A stretch of 64,000 nt of DNA, taken from positions 11,904,001 through 11,968,000 of the forward strand of contig BTRK01000004.1 of assembly GCA_036245805.1 (NCBI GenBank), read 5' to 3'. The first letter of the stretch is position 1. Each line of letters begins with the position of its first letter. The DNA comes from Pristionchus mayeri. Its lineage: Eukaryota; Nematoda; Chromadorea; Rhabditida; Neodiplogasteridae. Shown in pieces: positions 23,659-34,869 of the stretch. The notes under the pieces were generated by a model. The model was given only the letters and a program-made list of their open reading frames with translations, was not told the DNA's origin and made no database searches. Both the position numbers and the translations under genes were made by a program.

Positions 23659-23929
23659 TAGAGAAGCGTAGGGAGTTCGATTCTGTGGACCTGTGTCCTG
23701 TGTCTGTGTCCGAAAGTTCGAAACTGCGTCCGAAATTCAGTGTCCGAAACTATTCAAAAATGTGCAATCTCTGGACTCATGATGGCGATCATTTTGATTC
23801 CTTGAACCAGTCTTTAGTTTGACTAGAAGCCGAGATCTAAATTTGCGGCCTCGCTTTTGTAGCAAGGCTGCAGCCAAGGAGCGACATAACAACGACTTCA
23901 AAAAAATTTCTGGGTAGTCCTCACTCACA

Positions 23930-24853
23930 TCTGTTACCCCAGAAAGTTTGGCTAGCAGGAATAAAATACATATAAGAATTAAACCTTTTTGAAAAAGTAA
24001 AGTTTGATTGATTCATACCCGATGACTGTGCGTTTGCCTCATACTTCAATAGGAAAACGAAAAACATGTCTGATGAATTTGGTGCATAAGATCCTAGTTT
24101 CAGCGTGTGGTAGTGGAGACCTTTTTCAGGCTCAACACCCACACCCGGTAGGAGAAGGAGAGGAGAAGAAGGACGGTAGAGTGGATGAGGAGAGCGTCAT
24201 TGGCTGCTACAAGAATCACCATTGACTTTTAGTGCTTAGTTGCAATCGCTGTTTTGCTCGCTCTCTCCTCATATTTATCATATCTTAACATTAGCAAGTT
24301 CATAAGAAGAATCTCACAGAACAGAGCGTGGCAAGCCTTATTTCCAATGAGAGTACACGGTCCAACATAGGAGAAAACGACAAAACTGTCAATATTTATG
24401 ACCCTGAAAAATTTTTACCATCGTATAGAGAGCTTCCTTCGAGGAGATTTTACAAATACAAGTCCCTGAATCTCACAAAAGAATGTTCAGATTGTACCTC
24501 AGAGCAACAGTTGCGCCCACGATTGATGCAGCGGCTTCAGTGATCGCAGTGTTTAGCAGAAAAACGGAGTACGAATGGAGATGTTGAGGTGTTCTTACAA
24601 ATCCATTCAATGAATCACCGAATCTAGGACTGCGACATGTGCATTTGCTTAGAATTTCTAGGAAAGGCGCATTTTTTGAAGCAACATGCTAAGCACTTGT
24701 AGCATTGTGCAAAAGCCGACACAATTAAACGAACTTTCAGCTCCACTCTTACCGCGTGATTATTGCAGTGATGAGTATTGCATTGAGAATAAGAGCAGTG
24801 AGATTCAGTGTATAGAGTACGGCGATGTGGACTAATTCATCAGTTGAAAGCAT
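23930..24853 (-). pseudogene. srd-like chemoreceptor, N-terminal exons
   Basis: Exon 24853-24753 (start MLSTDELVHIAVLYTLNLTA, helix 1) joins in phase to 24593-24498 (TPQHLHSYSVFLLNTAITEA, the conserved segment before and in helix 2). That joins to 24403-about 24317 (RVINIDSFVVFSYVGPCTLI, then a C), matching the R.I...GPC...C pattern of srd receptors. A possible next exon near 24210-24150 reads NDALLIHSTVLLLLSSPT. The remaining helices are not found, and the acceptor before exon 2 is weak. It is most likely a truncated or decayed copy. Confidence 0.6.
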
Positions 24854-26194
24854 CACACCTGCCCAGATTGTGTGTGAGCCCGTAAATATCTTGCTTTGAA
24901 TATGCAGTTTTCGAGGCTTATTAGTCGAAAATCATATGGAATATGATGGAATCGTATGAGAAAGTACCATTTGTCAGGTGAACAACAATTAATTGTATGC
25001 ATTGCGGAAATTGGAAAGAGTTGATTATAATGATCTTTGGGCATGGAAGAGGACAAAACAATCAAATTCTGTTAAAACGTGATGCAAGGGTTTCACACTT
25101 ATGTAATTGGGAAAGTCCAACCTATAATGGCTAAAATATATTATAAAATATTGGCATATTCAGTAAATTATTTAAAACGCATTCTGCATAAGTACACAAG
25201 GGGTACAGCCGAAATGAAGCTATGCCGCCCTAACTATGCTCAAACTGCCCGCTGGGATGCAAACAATATCATGTTTTTTGCCGTTTGTCGATATCTTTTC
25301 TCAGAATCACATTAGAGCTCAAAGGTACTTGAAATGGTATCCACCTTGAGCGGTAGAAAAACGAGACGAGGGAGGGAGGGGCGGAGCCTATTCCGATCCT
25401 TCCCCAGTCAAATCGCCAAAAATTTGAGCAGCGCTTCGCCCTCTCACGGTTGCGCCTTACCCCTGTAAGGTAAGGCGACGAGCGCGCGCTCTCTATTCAT
25501 GCCGGGTCAGAAAAGAGCGAGAGGAGAGGGAGGAGAGGGAGAGAGGAAGACGGCGATCGTTTAGCACAGGCACCGACTGCTTTACTTAGAATCACAAACA
25601 GGGAAATTAATATTTTTTCGATTTTTTCCACGAACTTGTTTGAATGGTTGCTGGCTATCATATTTTCACTATTCAAACCTTGTATCATAATTTCTCTGCT
25701 CACGCATAGAAAATTCTGGGAAAAACTATGTATCGCGTTATAAAGTTCGAATTTTCAACACGACAGCTTCAAAAACTGTTTTTTGAATAGTGAAATATCG
25801 AAAGCACATCGGAAGAGCTTTCGAATTCTTTTTTGATCAAGTCATTTGGTTAAGAATGAACGCTGTGATTGCTCTGTCTTGCTTTCGATGGCGCATCGTG
25901 TCAGAGGCAAGTGGGCGGAGCTTGTGGTCCCTATGCATAAGACTGCAGGGTGTATGACACAACTACGGCACCTGCGGTGCATGTGACCTGTTACTTGCAA
26001 AGCTCTGATTAGAATGTGAAATAATGAGTAAAGCTAACACGGCGCATTACTTTAGCACACTGCTAGACCAGTGTCTACAATTTGGGAAGACACGGATTTA
26101 CGTAAAAATGGATGATCGAGCAAAAAATGAAGGGCATTAATAGAGTGTGAGGGGGATATTTCTGCTGAAAACAACGCATACATTGAACGTCACA
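24854..26194. other. Intergenic, purine-rich patch
   Basis: Contains a G/A-rich stretch around 25365-25560 (GAGAGG-type repeats, possible regulatory or low-complexity DNA). No gene was recognised. Confidence 0.35.
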
Positions 26195-26290
26195 ATGGAA
26201 TATGAGTATCTCGCCTCGATCCTCGGTCGTATTCTGCTCGTCATCTTCGTTAGGGCCGTCATCATCATCATCACCCTCGGTCTCATCTAA
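26195..26290 (+). pseudogene. Disrupted copy of the small single-helix ORF
   Basis: Begins MEYEYLASILGRILLVIF, parallel to 23404-23658 with related 5' flanking DNA (AACAACGCAT near 26171 and 23368), but ends at a stop after 31 codons. Sequence homologous to the rest of the first copy resumes at about 26566-26720, after about 280 inserted bases that include a run of 13 G (26409-26421). Confidence 0.5.
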
Positions 26291-26720
26291 ATCGGTTGAT
26301 CAGTGGGCACACAACCAGTCAGACCAACAGCTTTATCTTTAACAGTTACGATAAGAGAGAGATTAGCTAGAGATGAGATAATCATCTATCGGCTCTCGCC
26401 GATACACTGGGGGGGGGGGGGTTTATCGGCGAGAAGGCGACAACAGTGGAATGGGCGACGAATTCCCAAATTACTCGCCTTCTCGGGCGCCACTCCGAGG
26501 GTTAGAGCAATATCTCTTATCTTACCCATGGCTGAGCAAAAATGGGAATCGAAGGAAAGTTGGTGGTCAGTCAGCGTCTGGATGAGAAGGGTGAGAAGGG
26601 AGCACGGTAGAGGAATAGATAATGAGATTATGGTAGGATAATATCGTAAAGGAATTAATTATGGCAGTAAGGTAGGATATTATGGTAGTGGAATTCGTCA
26701 TGAGATTAAGGCAGAAGATT

Positions 26721-27908
26721 ACTGTAGATGAATACATCATGGGAGTTCAGTAGTAGATAAGCGTAGGGTGTACGATACTGTGGATCGGTTTTACCCAGAA
26801 ATTTGGACTGGAATCCGCCTTTTCTGGATATATGAAAAATGGTTTAATTTCAATACGACCACGCAGAACAGTCATGATTCTTCTTCCCCGTCTCATTCGT
26901 CCAGCTCAACATACCTACCTCCAATCAAACCCACCCATCCCCATTATTCCATCATTTCCTTTATTGTTAAACTTTTCGGAAATCTCTCTCCGAATTCCCT
27001 TTCCCTAGAGCATTGCTTACCTATGTTATGTGTTTTCACTTTGCCTCGAACCACTTCCTAAGGAATTACTACAATAAGCTCATCTTTTGCGAACTTTCAG
27101 TGCTTTACACCATGTCCACTTCCGTGTCTTTATCCCGAGAACGACATCAAATTGGAAAGATAGCCTACGTAGGATAAATGCTTCGTTATTGCGGTAATCA
27201 CTATTACTCTCCTGCGCAATTTGCGCATATTGTCATCCCAATCAGCTGAATTCATGGGTACTGTAACTGAGAAAAAAACATCTTTGAACTGTATATAATT
27301 CAGCATCATTTCTCGAATACGTGGGCAGTCATAGTGTTAATTCTCACATCGCGCGGTAAATTGTAACTGCCTTGTGCTCCCTGATTGCGATTCCCTGATA
27401 TCATAGTTGTCCAGGTCGCGAGACTACAAAAGTCCGTGTGACTGTCAGCCTGGGAATGGGTTTGAGATGGATATTAATCCACACGTGATTCTCCCGAGCC
27501 CTTGGCGGACATCGCTTTCACAATTTGTTTACTCCTCCTCCTCCACCCTCATTGCTCATTCGCCTTTCACGTCTCCAAGGATTCTTTTCAGAAAGTGTTC
27601 TAGCTTATTAAAGAAACAATTTTTGTTACTGAGGAGCTAATCACTTCAAAAGGCTTTATCCGTTAGTTTGTTTCGTATTAGTCCATCTGATGACGGTGTG
27701 TGATCTTTCACAAGTCTCATGATATCACATGAGAGATAAACATCACTTGTAGTAGTTCAATCTCGGCAGGATTAGCGGAAATTTTATCTCTATCTCGAAA
27801 CCTCCTTCGTATACACTTTCTTTAGTAAATTTTATCGCTTTGCACCTTTCCACCGCTTCTAAGATCTAACGTATTATGTGGTCATCGGCAAAATTTTATA
27901 TCCCTCAG
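26721..27908. other. Intergenic, nothing recognised
   Basis: AT-rich DNA upstream of the first str-like gene. It probably includes its promoter. No exon could be supported. Confidence 0.35.
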
Positions 27909-29656
27909 ATGTCTCTCCAGTCCTCGTTTGAATGGGTGCATCAGAATCCCTTCCATAACATTTTCCTGGCGACGTCGACGACGATCTCCCTTCTATCAAA
28001 TTCCCTTCTTCTCTTCATCATCTCAACGACACCCTCATCGACGATCGGTTCCTATCGATATCTGCTCGCTTCCTTTGCCACCTGTGATATATTGACGAAT
28101 GTAGCTCACGCTGTACTGCAACCGGTAAGATCTTTTTGAGATTTTTTGAGATTCTTTTTGAGATTGGCGGATTTTTTCCAAATTTCAAACTCATTTCAGA
28201 TTGTCCACTTAACCGATAACGGCCTTTACTACTTCTCGCACAACTATGGGATAGTTATTGGAGGACGTGAGTTGTGCTCATTGTATCATGTGTGCTGGGA
28301 TGGAAAAAAATGATAATTTCAGAATCCTTCGACACCGTCTTCTGTCTAATTTTCATCGCCACTTTCTACCAGACATTTCTGATTCTCGCTTACCATTATG
28401 TGTACCGCCTCGTCACCCTCACCAGGTATTGCATAGTGGCAAATAGCTATATGTCAGTGAAAGATACGAGAAGCATTTCATTACAATTCATTTGCATCTT
28501 TCCAACATATTTTCAATATTTCCTTTCCTTTCTCAGTGGTCTCTCTCGCTCCATCACTCGCTATTGGACTCCCAAACACTGGATTTCGCTCGCAGTTTTC
28601 GTCAACATTCTTTATGTAGCTGGATTCATGGGCGTCTGTCTCTTTGCCTTCACGCCTTCTGATGAGACACGGTAAGTGTACATATCTTATTCACTCCAGC
28701 CCTGTTTGAGGAGAAAAGACGCGATGAGACACTGATAAGAGGTTATGACTTATCCAAGCATCCAATATTAAAGTCGTTTTCCAGTATTCTCGCTCCTCCT
28801 GAAATTCTCGAGCTCTATGGAATCGACCTTCAGGCATCGACTAATGGTTACGTCGTCATTTCCGTACGAGTGAGTGCAATCATTTTTCGAAAACAAAACA
28901 CAAACATTTTTTTCTATGAAAATACGTGTTCAGCGTCCGGACCCTCTCACCGGACAGATTGTAGTCCATGCTCCCTCAGTGATTGCCCTCTGCTTGCTGT
29001 TATGCTTGTTTGGTGGCACGGCGACGGTCATTGTCTACTGCATCTGGCGTATAAATGCAGTGATTCGGTAGGCCATATTCCTCACTTTCCAGAGATTTTG
29101 AACATCAAATGTGCTTATTTTCATGCTTCTTCCAGCTCGGCTGACAGCGATATGACTGGCAAAACACGAAAGATGCAGGCGGATCTCTTCCACGCCTTGC
29201 TCATTCAGGTATGTTCAACTACTGCACGATGTTTTCAATTCAATATTGTTTTTATTAACATATTATTAGTTGAGGAATAGGAAAATGACAGCTTTCACGT
29301 TGCAGTCAGCCGTTCCCGTGTTTTGCTCATACATTCCACTTGCCACCATTCTCCTTTTTGGTCCCGTCACAGGTACGCGCTCGTATTCTGTACAACATGA
29401 AGAGAAAAGGAAATGTCATCTATGAAAGTTATGAATTCTAAATGCAGGCATCTCTTTGGGTTCGTTCGGCAACTTTTTCTACACTTGTACCGCCGTTTTT
29501 CCATCGATCGACGCATTCTTCGTCCTTTTCTTCATTAGTAGATTCCGATCGGCGGTTATTCGACTCTTCCGACTGCCCTTCAAAGGCCATGATGGATCTA
29601 CGACTGAGCATCGAACAATCGAGATAAGAACGCGCGAGACGTCGAGCAGAATCTGA
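27909..29656 (+). CDS. str/srj-like seven-helix chemoreceptor, intact (gene 1)
   Basis: Predicted sensory GPCR of 362 residues from nine exons: 27909-28124, 28200-28266, 28323-28425, 28537-28671, 28785-28869, 28934-29067, 29136-29208, 29306-29372 and 29448-29656. All phases agree. Helix 1 is followed by TIGSYRYLLASFATCDI, typical of the Str superfamily. Later landmarks are FYQTFLILAYHYVYRL, PPEILELYGIDLQ (extracellular loop), KTRKMQADLFHALLIQ before helix 6, and FPSIDAFFVLFFISRFRSA in helix 7. The ATG at 27909 is supported by its position after an acceptor-like CCTCAG shared with paralogs. Introns are short (56-110 bases). A foldback begins about 15 bases after the stop codon. Confidence 0.88.
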
Positions 29657-29670
29657 GATATCGTCTGAAT

Positions 29671-30632
29671 TGTATCATATCGCGCCTTCCACGAGAGATT
29701 CGAGCTGAGACAGGGAATTGAAGGAAAATCTGGAAATTGGTTCTGACCATTTTTAGGCACCTTGAGGCATGCCTGGCAGTCCCCAAAGTAGTATTTTGCA
29801 TTAGTCATTTTCAAGCTCCCAGCACCGGGTCGGAGATCGGCACCCCCTCCTTTTATCGCGATTATCTCATTTCTCGTGTAAGATAATCGAAATTTGTCCT
29901 CTGAGTGAGCCCCACTAATTTTCTCGAAAATGTAGGAAAAGGTGCGGCTCAAACTTTCACAGTGCATGCAGCGCATTAATAGCTCTAGAATGAATGGCTT
30001 GCGCAAAAATACGATATCACTGGTGTTACTTATGACCTTTTTACTTTTCCTTTTCCGTATCATTTGAACTTTATTTTCAACAGAATAATTCACCCTCACA
30101 CCGCTCTCATCGGTCAAGAATGATCACTTTCTCTTTTTGTCTGTTGAAAATAAAGTTCAAATGATAAGGAAAAGTAAAAATGGCAAAAGTAACACCAGTG
30201 AAATCGTATTTTTGCGCAAGCCATTCATTCTAGAGCTCTTAATGCGCTGCATGCACTGTGAAAGTTTGAGCCGCACCTTTTCCATTTTCGAAATAATTGT
30301 GTATGAATTTAGCACGGTTTAAACTAATTTTTAGGGGGAATAGTTTGTTCGGGTCGATAGAGCTCGTAAAATTAGTGGGGCTCACTCAGAGGACAAATTT
30401 CGATTATCTTACACGAGAAATGAGATAATCGCGATAAAAGGAGGAGTGCCGATCTCCGACCCGGTGCTGGGAGCTTGAAAATGACTAATGCAAAATACTA
30501 CTTTGGGTGACTGCCAGGCATGCCTCAATGTGCCTAAAAATGGTCAGAACCAATTTCCAGATTTTCCTTCCATTCCCAAGAATTGCGATTCTAGCTCGAT
30601 TCTCTCGTGAATGGCGTGATATCGTGTCCAAA
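29671..30632. repeat. Foldback element directly after gene 1 stop codon
   Basis: 29671-30100 and 30130-30632 are inverted copies. The right arm has an extra block of about 66 bases near 30310-30370. The centre lies near 30115. It probably supplies the 3' untranslated region of the str-like gene. Confidence 0.85.
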
Positions 30633-31029
30633 TAGTGAAATTCGCCTTAAATTTTCGTCTACCCTCATTGTTCTCATCAATTGTGATAATTTTTCTCAAA
30701 TAAATAAATCATTCATTTTCATTCTCTTCATATTATATCTTCATAAAATATAAATTTAAGTCAACTTAGAACTGCGATTCTTTTACCATTGTTTGAGTTT
30801 GTTGTTCATCATGAACAATTTACGCCATCATAATTGACGGAACATAAATTACGTAAACATCCGGGTCGCTATGTCTACATCCACCTAAAGTACAGTTTTG
30901 AGCTTTTCTTTGAATTCCTCAGATGAAAAATCGTATTTATAGGTGCCCACTTTCTTTGAGACGTTTCCAGGGATGTTTCTACGTTACTTGCAACCGATTT
31001 AGTGCAATAGCACCCATCCCGTAGGTTCT

Positions 31030-31705
31030 TGAGGGTCAAAATATCGATTTTTTAATTTAAGGTCATACTGCAATTTTTGATCAATGAAAGTGGTATAACT
31101 ATTGGGGAAACAACTTATAATGTTGTTTTTGATGTTTTTGAATGTATTTGCACCCAATAGTGGCCAATTGGAGCTTTGGAAGTATTGCTGTCAGGGACCG
31201 ATTTCGGGGTCACCGTACAAAAAGTGAGACCGCTTTTTTTTACCCCTCTCGATTTGCCTGATTTTTTGGGCACAAGATAGCCACCCATAGGCACTATCAA
31301 TTTCGCACTAGACCCCAATACGTTTTTCCGATTTCCAAAGTTACGTCACTTTTAGTGCACCCGACCGCCCCGCACCAGGGTGAGGTCCAGGAATGATGAA
31401 GGCAACATAAAAGTTGTAGCGCATGATCGTGGCTTTCTTTTGAAACAAAGAACGACCTTCTATCTCAATTTTAAACAATGTTATGATTATTTAAGTGGGC
31501 GCGATTTGGCCATCAAAAAGTGATAGTACCAAGTTTGGCCTTCTGAATCTCGACGATGACGATATATATCGGAATTCTGACGACGCAGTTTGAAAGAGCA
31601 TCATTCAAAGTTCTTATCTCTAAAATTCTAGCCCGATATGACGAATTTGAATTCGCCGCCGCTGAGTGCTCGATTCTCTCGCGATTCCTCTCATATATTA
31701 AAAAT
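31030..31705. repeat. Solo arm of the large foldback at 42633-45308
   Basis: Similar along its length to 44640-45308 (shared blocks around GATAGTACCAAGTTTGGCCT and CGATTCTCTCGCGATTCCTC), but with no inverted partner here. A half-element or deletion product. Confidence 0.8.
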
Positions 31706-32522
31706 GTCACTCCAGAACGATCCCCTTGATGATCCGTTTTTTCCCGGTTCTTTTAAAACTTCTTTTAATTATTTAAAAACGCTCTTCTAAGTAGCCACCA
31801 TCGCTTTTTACGTTTTCCACTGCTTTATTAAGCGTAAACACGCAAATACAGTATCCAAAATGATGCTTGAACAGCGTGTACAGGCTAGCGGTTACATGCT
31901 GCTACTTTCTATTTATTCATCACAATTACACCAGGTTCGCCAGGTGCCTTATTAGCAAATTACCAGAAGCTATGTAATGTATTCATCTCCATGGCGGTCC
32001 CACTGCTTCTCTCCGTCACTTTCTTTCCGTGCTAGGAACACTAACTAATTGCTACTTGCTCTAGTGATGTGCAAAAACACCAACAAACAGATCCATTCAC
32101 CATCGCATAATCCAACTACTGCCAGATCCTATTCGATCATAATCTTTTCCCAAACATTTTCTCAATTTACAACATGTGATCTGGAGTACTATTTACAACA
32201 TATCATCTGGAGTACTATTTGTCAGGTTTCGAACAAATTTAAATGGAGTTAATCATTTTTCTAAGGCTAATTCCGCTCGGAATGTCAGTATTTCCAGTTA
32301 TGAGCGGAATCGGGCGAATGATCGGGTATAACATTTCTTATGCTGATAACTTAGTTGATCTTTTCCAATGGGTAATAGGTGCTATATTAAGCTAGCATAC
32401 TATATTATTCGACGTCTACTTCATCGTGCTGCATTGGTACGCTCACTATTATGTTATGTTGGTTGCATGCTTCTCCTACAGATGAATGATATTTCATTTA
32501 TAGAATCGTTTATTCTAAAAGA
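31706..32522. other. Intergenic, nothing recognised
   Basis: AT-rich DNA with a short direct repeat at 32178-32220 (CTGGAGTACTATTT twice). No exon. Confidence 0.35.
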
Positions 32523-34352
32523 TCACTGTCCAGGATTGGCAAATTTGTGATTGTCCCAGGTTCTTCCAAGTTCTGTGAAATGGATCTCTGCATTTGCATA
32601 TTCTTTGAATACTTCGACAGTTGCAGGCGGCGAAATCCATGGAATTCTGAGGTAATGTTATATTCAATTTAAATCTCGTTATTTAGGTTGATACAATACA
32701 GTATTACCGTTGCCTCAGCTGAATTTGATATTCTCTTTTCAACTTTGGCTGAGAGAGAACGAATATTGCAGTGGCGATGGGAATAGATCTGGTAAAAGGT
32801 TGATAATCGTTGCTAACTTCGAAATCTCTCACATTGTGTGCAACAAACTGAAAACTTCTCCAGACAAAGCCGAGAGCGTTTTGTCCTGAAAACAAGCATT
32901 TTAAAATTACAATTCAGGTTTTCCCCGACGTCATGGATGTAAAAGAAATGGAAGTATAGTGAGAAGAAGCCGAGAGAGACCAGAATTAAGCACGCAACAG
33001 CTAAGTTGTATACTGCCTGACAGATATATTGATTTGTATTTCGTTTTTACTTTATACTCCAATAAATCTCCAAGATACTTACTCGGAATACACGAAAATT
33101 TTCAGCTGTTTGGAATTTTGCGGAAAGCGAATAACTTATGGACTTTCTGCTCATTTCAACGTGATTTTTGTTTTTCAGGTAAATACAAATCGATGCCTGA
33201 AACAATCGATAGCATGATTGTAAAATTTGCTTACGATTATTCCCGCAGCAACTAGAGCAGAAAGAAATGCTCCAAAAATCCATGAGGAATAGAAAACATT
33301 GAATACAAGACCTGGCGTTTGAGAATAATTCATGCTAACACATTTCACATACCGAATGAAATACAGATTGAAGTTATAATACTGATTGTGAAACTCGTAA
33401 TTATTACAGAGATTGATATGCTGGACATCTTTCGTTTCTGATTAAATACAATATCGTAGATTCTCCTCATTACGGGATTGCGAAGCATTACTCCCCATAC
33501 CAAAAGGGCTTTGAGGGAGTTCTCAATCCATTCAAAATGCATCATTAAAAGAAAAAAATCTAAATAATATCTTTTTCCTGACAAAACGAGATTAAGTAAG
33601 AATACGCATTGTGTAGGTGGTGTGCTTATTCTTACTTATTCTCTTTATTGTTCTGCCAAAAATTGTTTAACCTTTTACCAGATCTGATGTTTTATTATCT
33701 AATAAATTTCTCCAAACAACCTTCACTAATTACACAAACCTCGTAGTTGGCAATGTAAATGGTTGCAAACGATCTCTCGATTACCTTAACTGAATGATAA
33801 TTGCAAAAAAATATGCAACTTACAAATCCCACAAAGGTGTATGGACCGAAATACCAACCATAGAGGTGGATAATCGAAATTGTAAAGAGAAGCGTGGCAT
33901 TTTCATCAGCTTAAAAAATACAAATTCAAGTTGATTGCACTGGTATCTCTTACCTTTAATGTTAATTTTTCCGAACTCAAAAAATATGAGAACAATTCTG
34001 CTGCAAGAGATAGCGTAGAAGTTTGCGGAGAAAGCGATCCCGATTCGAGCAAGATTAGGATGAAGTAAGGAAGTCTGCCGTGCATATTTCTAGCACAAAC
34101 ACACATTTCCGACGAACTTGACTGAGAACACGGATAGATGCGGCAATTGCAATGGATCCTCCCACGATAACGGCGCATTCAATGAATATCAACAATTCAA
34201 GCATGTTTAGGCTCCAGCCGGTTTTAAATTGACTTGAATCACCTATAGGCCCAACGAATCTGTCAATATAACATGTATTTTTCAAATTAGTTTAGACACA
34301 TGGCCTACCGGCATTCGGCGTTCGTGAAATTCCAATTGCATTTGAGAAACAT
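32523..34352 (-). CDS. sre-like chemoreceptor (Sra superfamily), intact
   Basis: Putative sensory GPCR of 352 residues. Twelve exons: 34352-34309, 34259-34118, 34074-33954, 33909-33824, 33784-33740, 33437-33353, 33311-33235, 33196-33083, 33016-32930, 32885-32833, 32788-32708 and 32646-32523, all phase-consistent. Landmarks: start MFLKCNWNFTNAECR; SLLHPNLARIGIAFSANFY; VIERSFATIYIANYE, the ER..AT....YE motif of sre/srab/sra receptors; YSLSAKFQTAENFRVFR, the SL..+FQ..EN motif of sre; tail PATVEVFKEY. Exon sizes are nearly identical to the paralogs at 47360-49221 and 54285-57000. The donor after exon 9 (gtcggg) is weak but is in the same place in the paralogs. Confidence 0.85.
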
Positions 34353-34869
34353 TAGAAAAGCGATGTGAAGGATGTACAATATTATGCCAACAAATGAAAT
34401 GTTTGATGCGAAAAGAATTGAATACCCTAGGGGAGGAGGTAACGGGAAGTTGGCGTAGAGAAGGCCGAAAACAACTTCTACGCTGCTAGCTAATCACCAG
34501 TTGTATTACACAATCTTGCATTGCTACAATATTAGCAATGATATGTATCACCTGGCTAGGGGGAAAATAAATTCTGGGCAATATGGTAGAACAGGAACTA
34601 TTTCAGCATTTCATTCCAACAAATAAAAAAATATTCATGTGTGAAAATTGAGCCATATGAATAAAAATGTGCAAAGCCACCCGAAACAGCACAAACTTTG
34701 ACATTTTACTTTGCAAGCTCAACTGATTCCGATTCTCTTGACATGAGGCGTGGCATGTATTTCGGGGTACGTAGAATATTCATTATCCGTAGTCAATTCA
34801 TTTCCGCGGGAAGATTGCGGTTGACAAAAACAAAACGTTACCGAATGAGCCCAGTGAAATTCCTGAAAT
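34353..34869. other. Intergenic, nothing recognised
   Basis: AT-rich DNA between the sre-like gene and the decayed 3' end of str-like gene 2. No exon. Confidence 0.35.

Noticed and set aside
29479..30117. 212-residue ORF on the minus strand
   Set aside because: It lies mostly in the palindromic foldback and antisense to the last exon of str-like gene 1; its mirror appears in the other arm. It is a by-product of the repeat.
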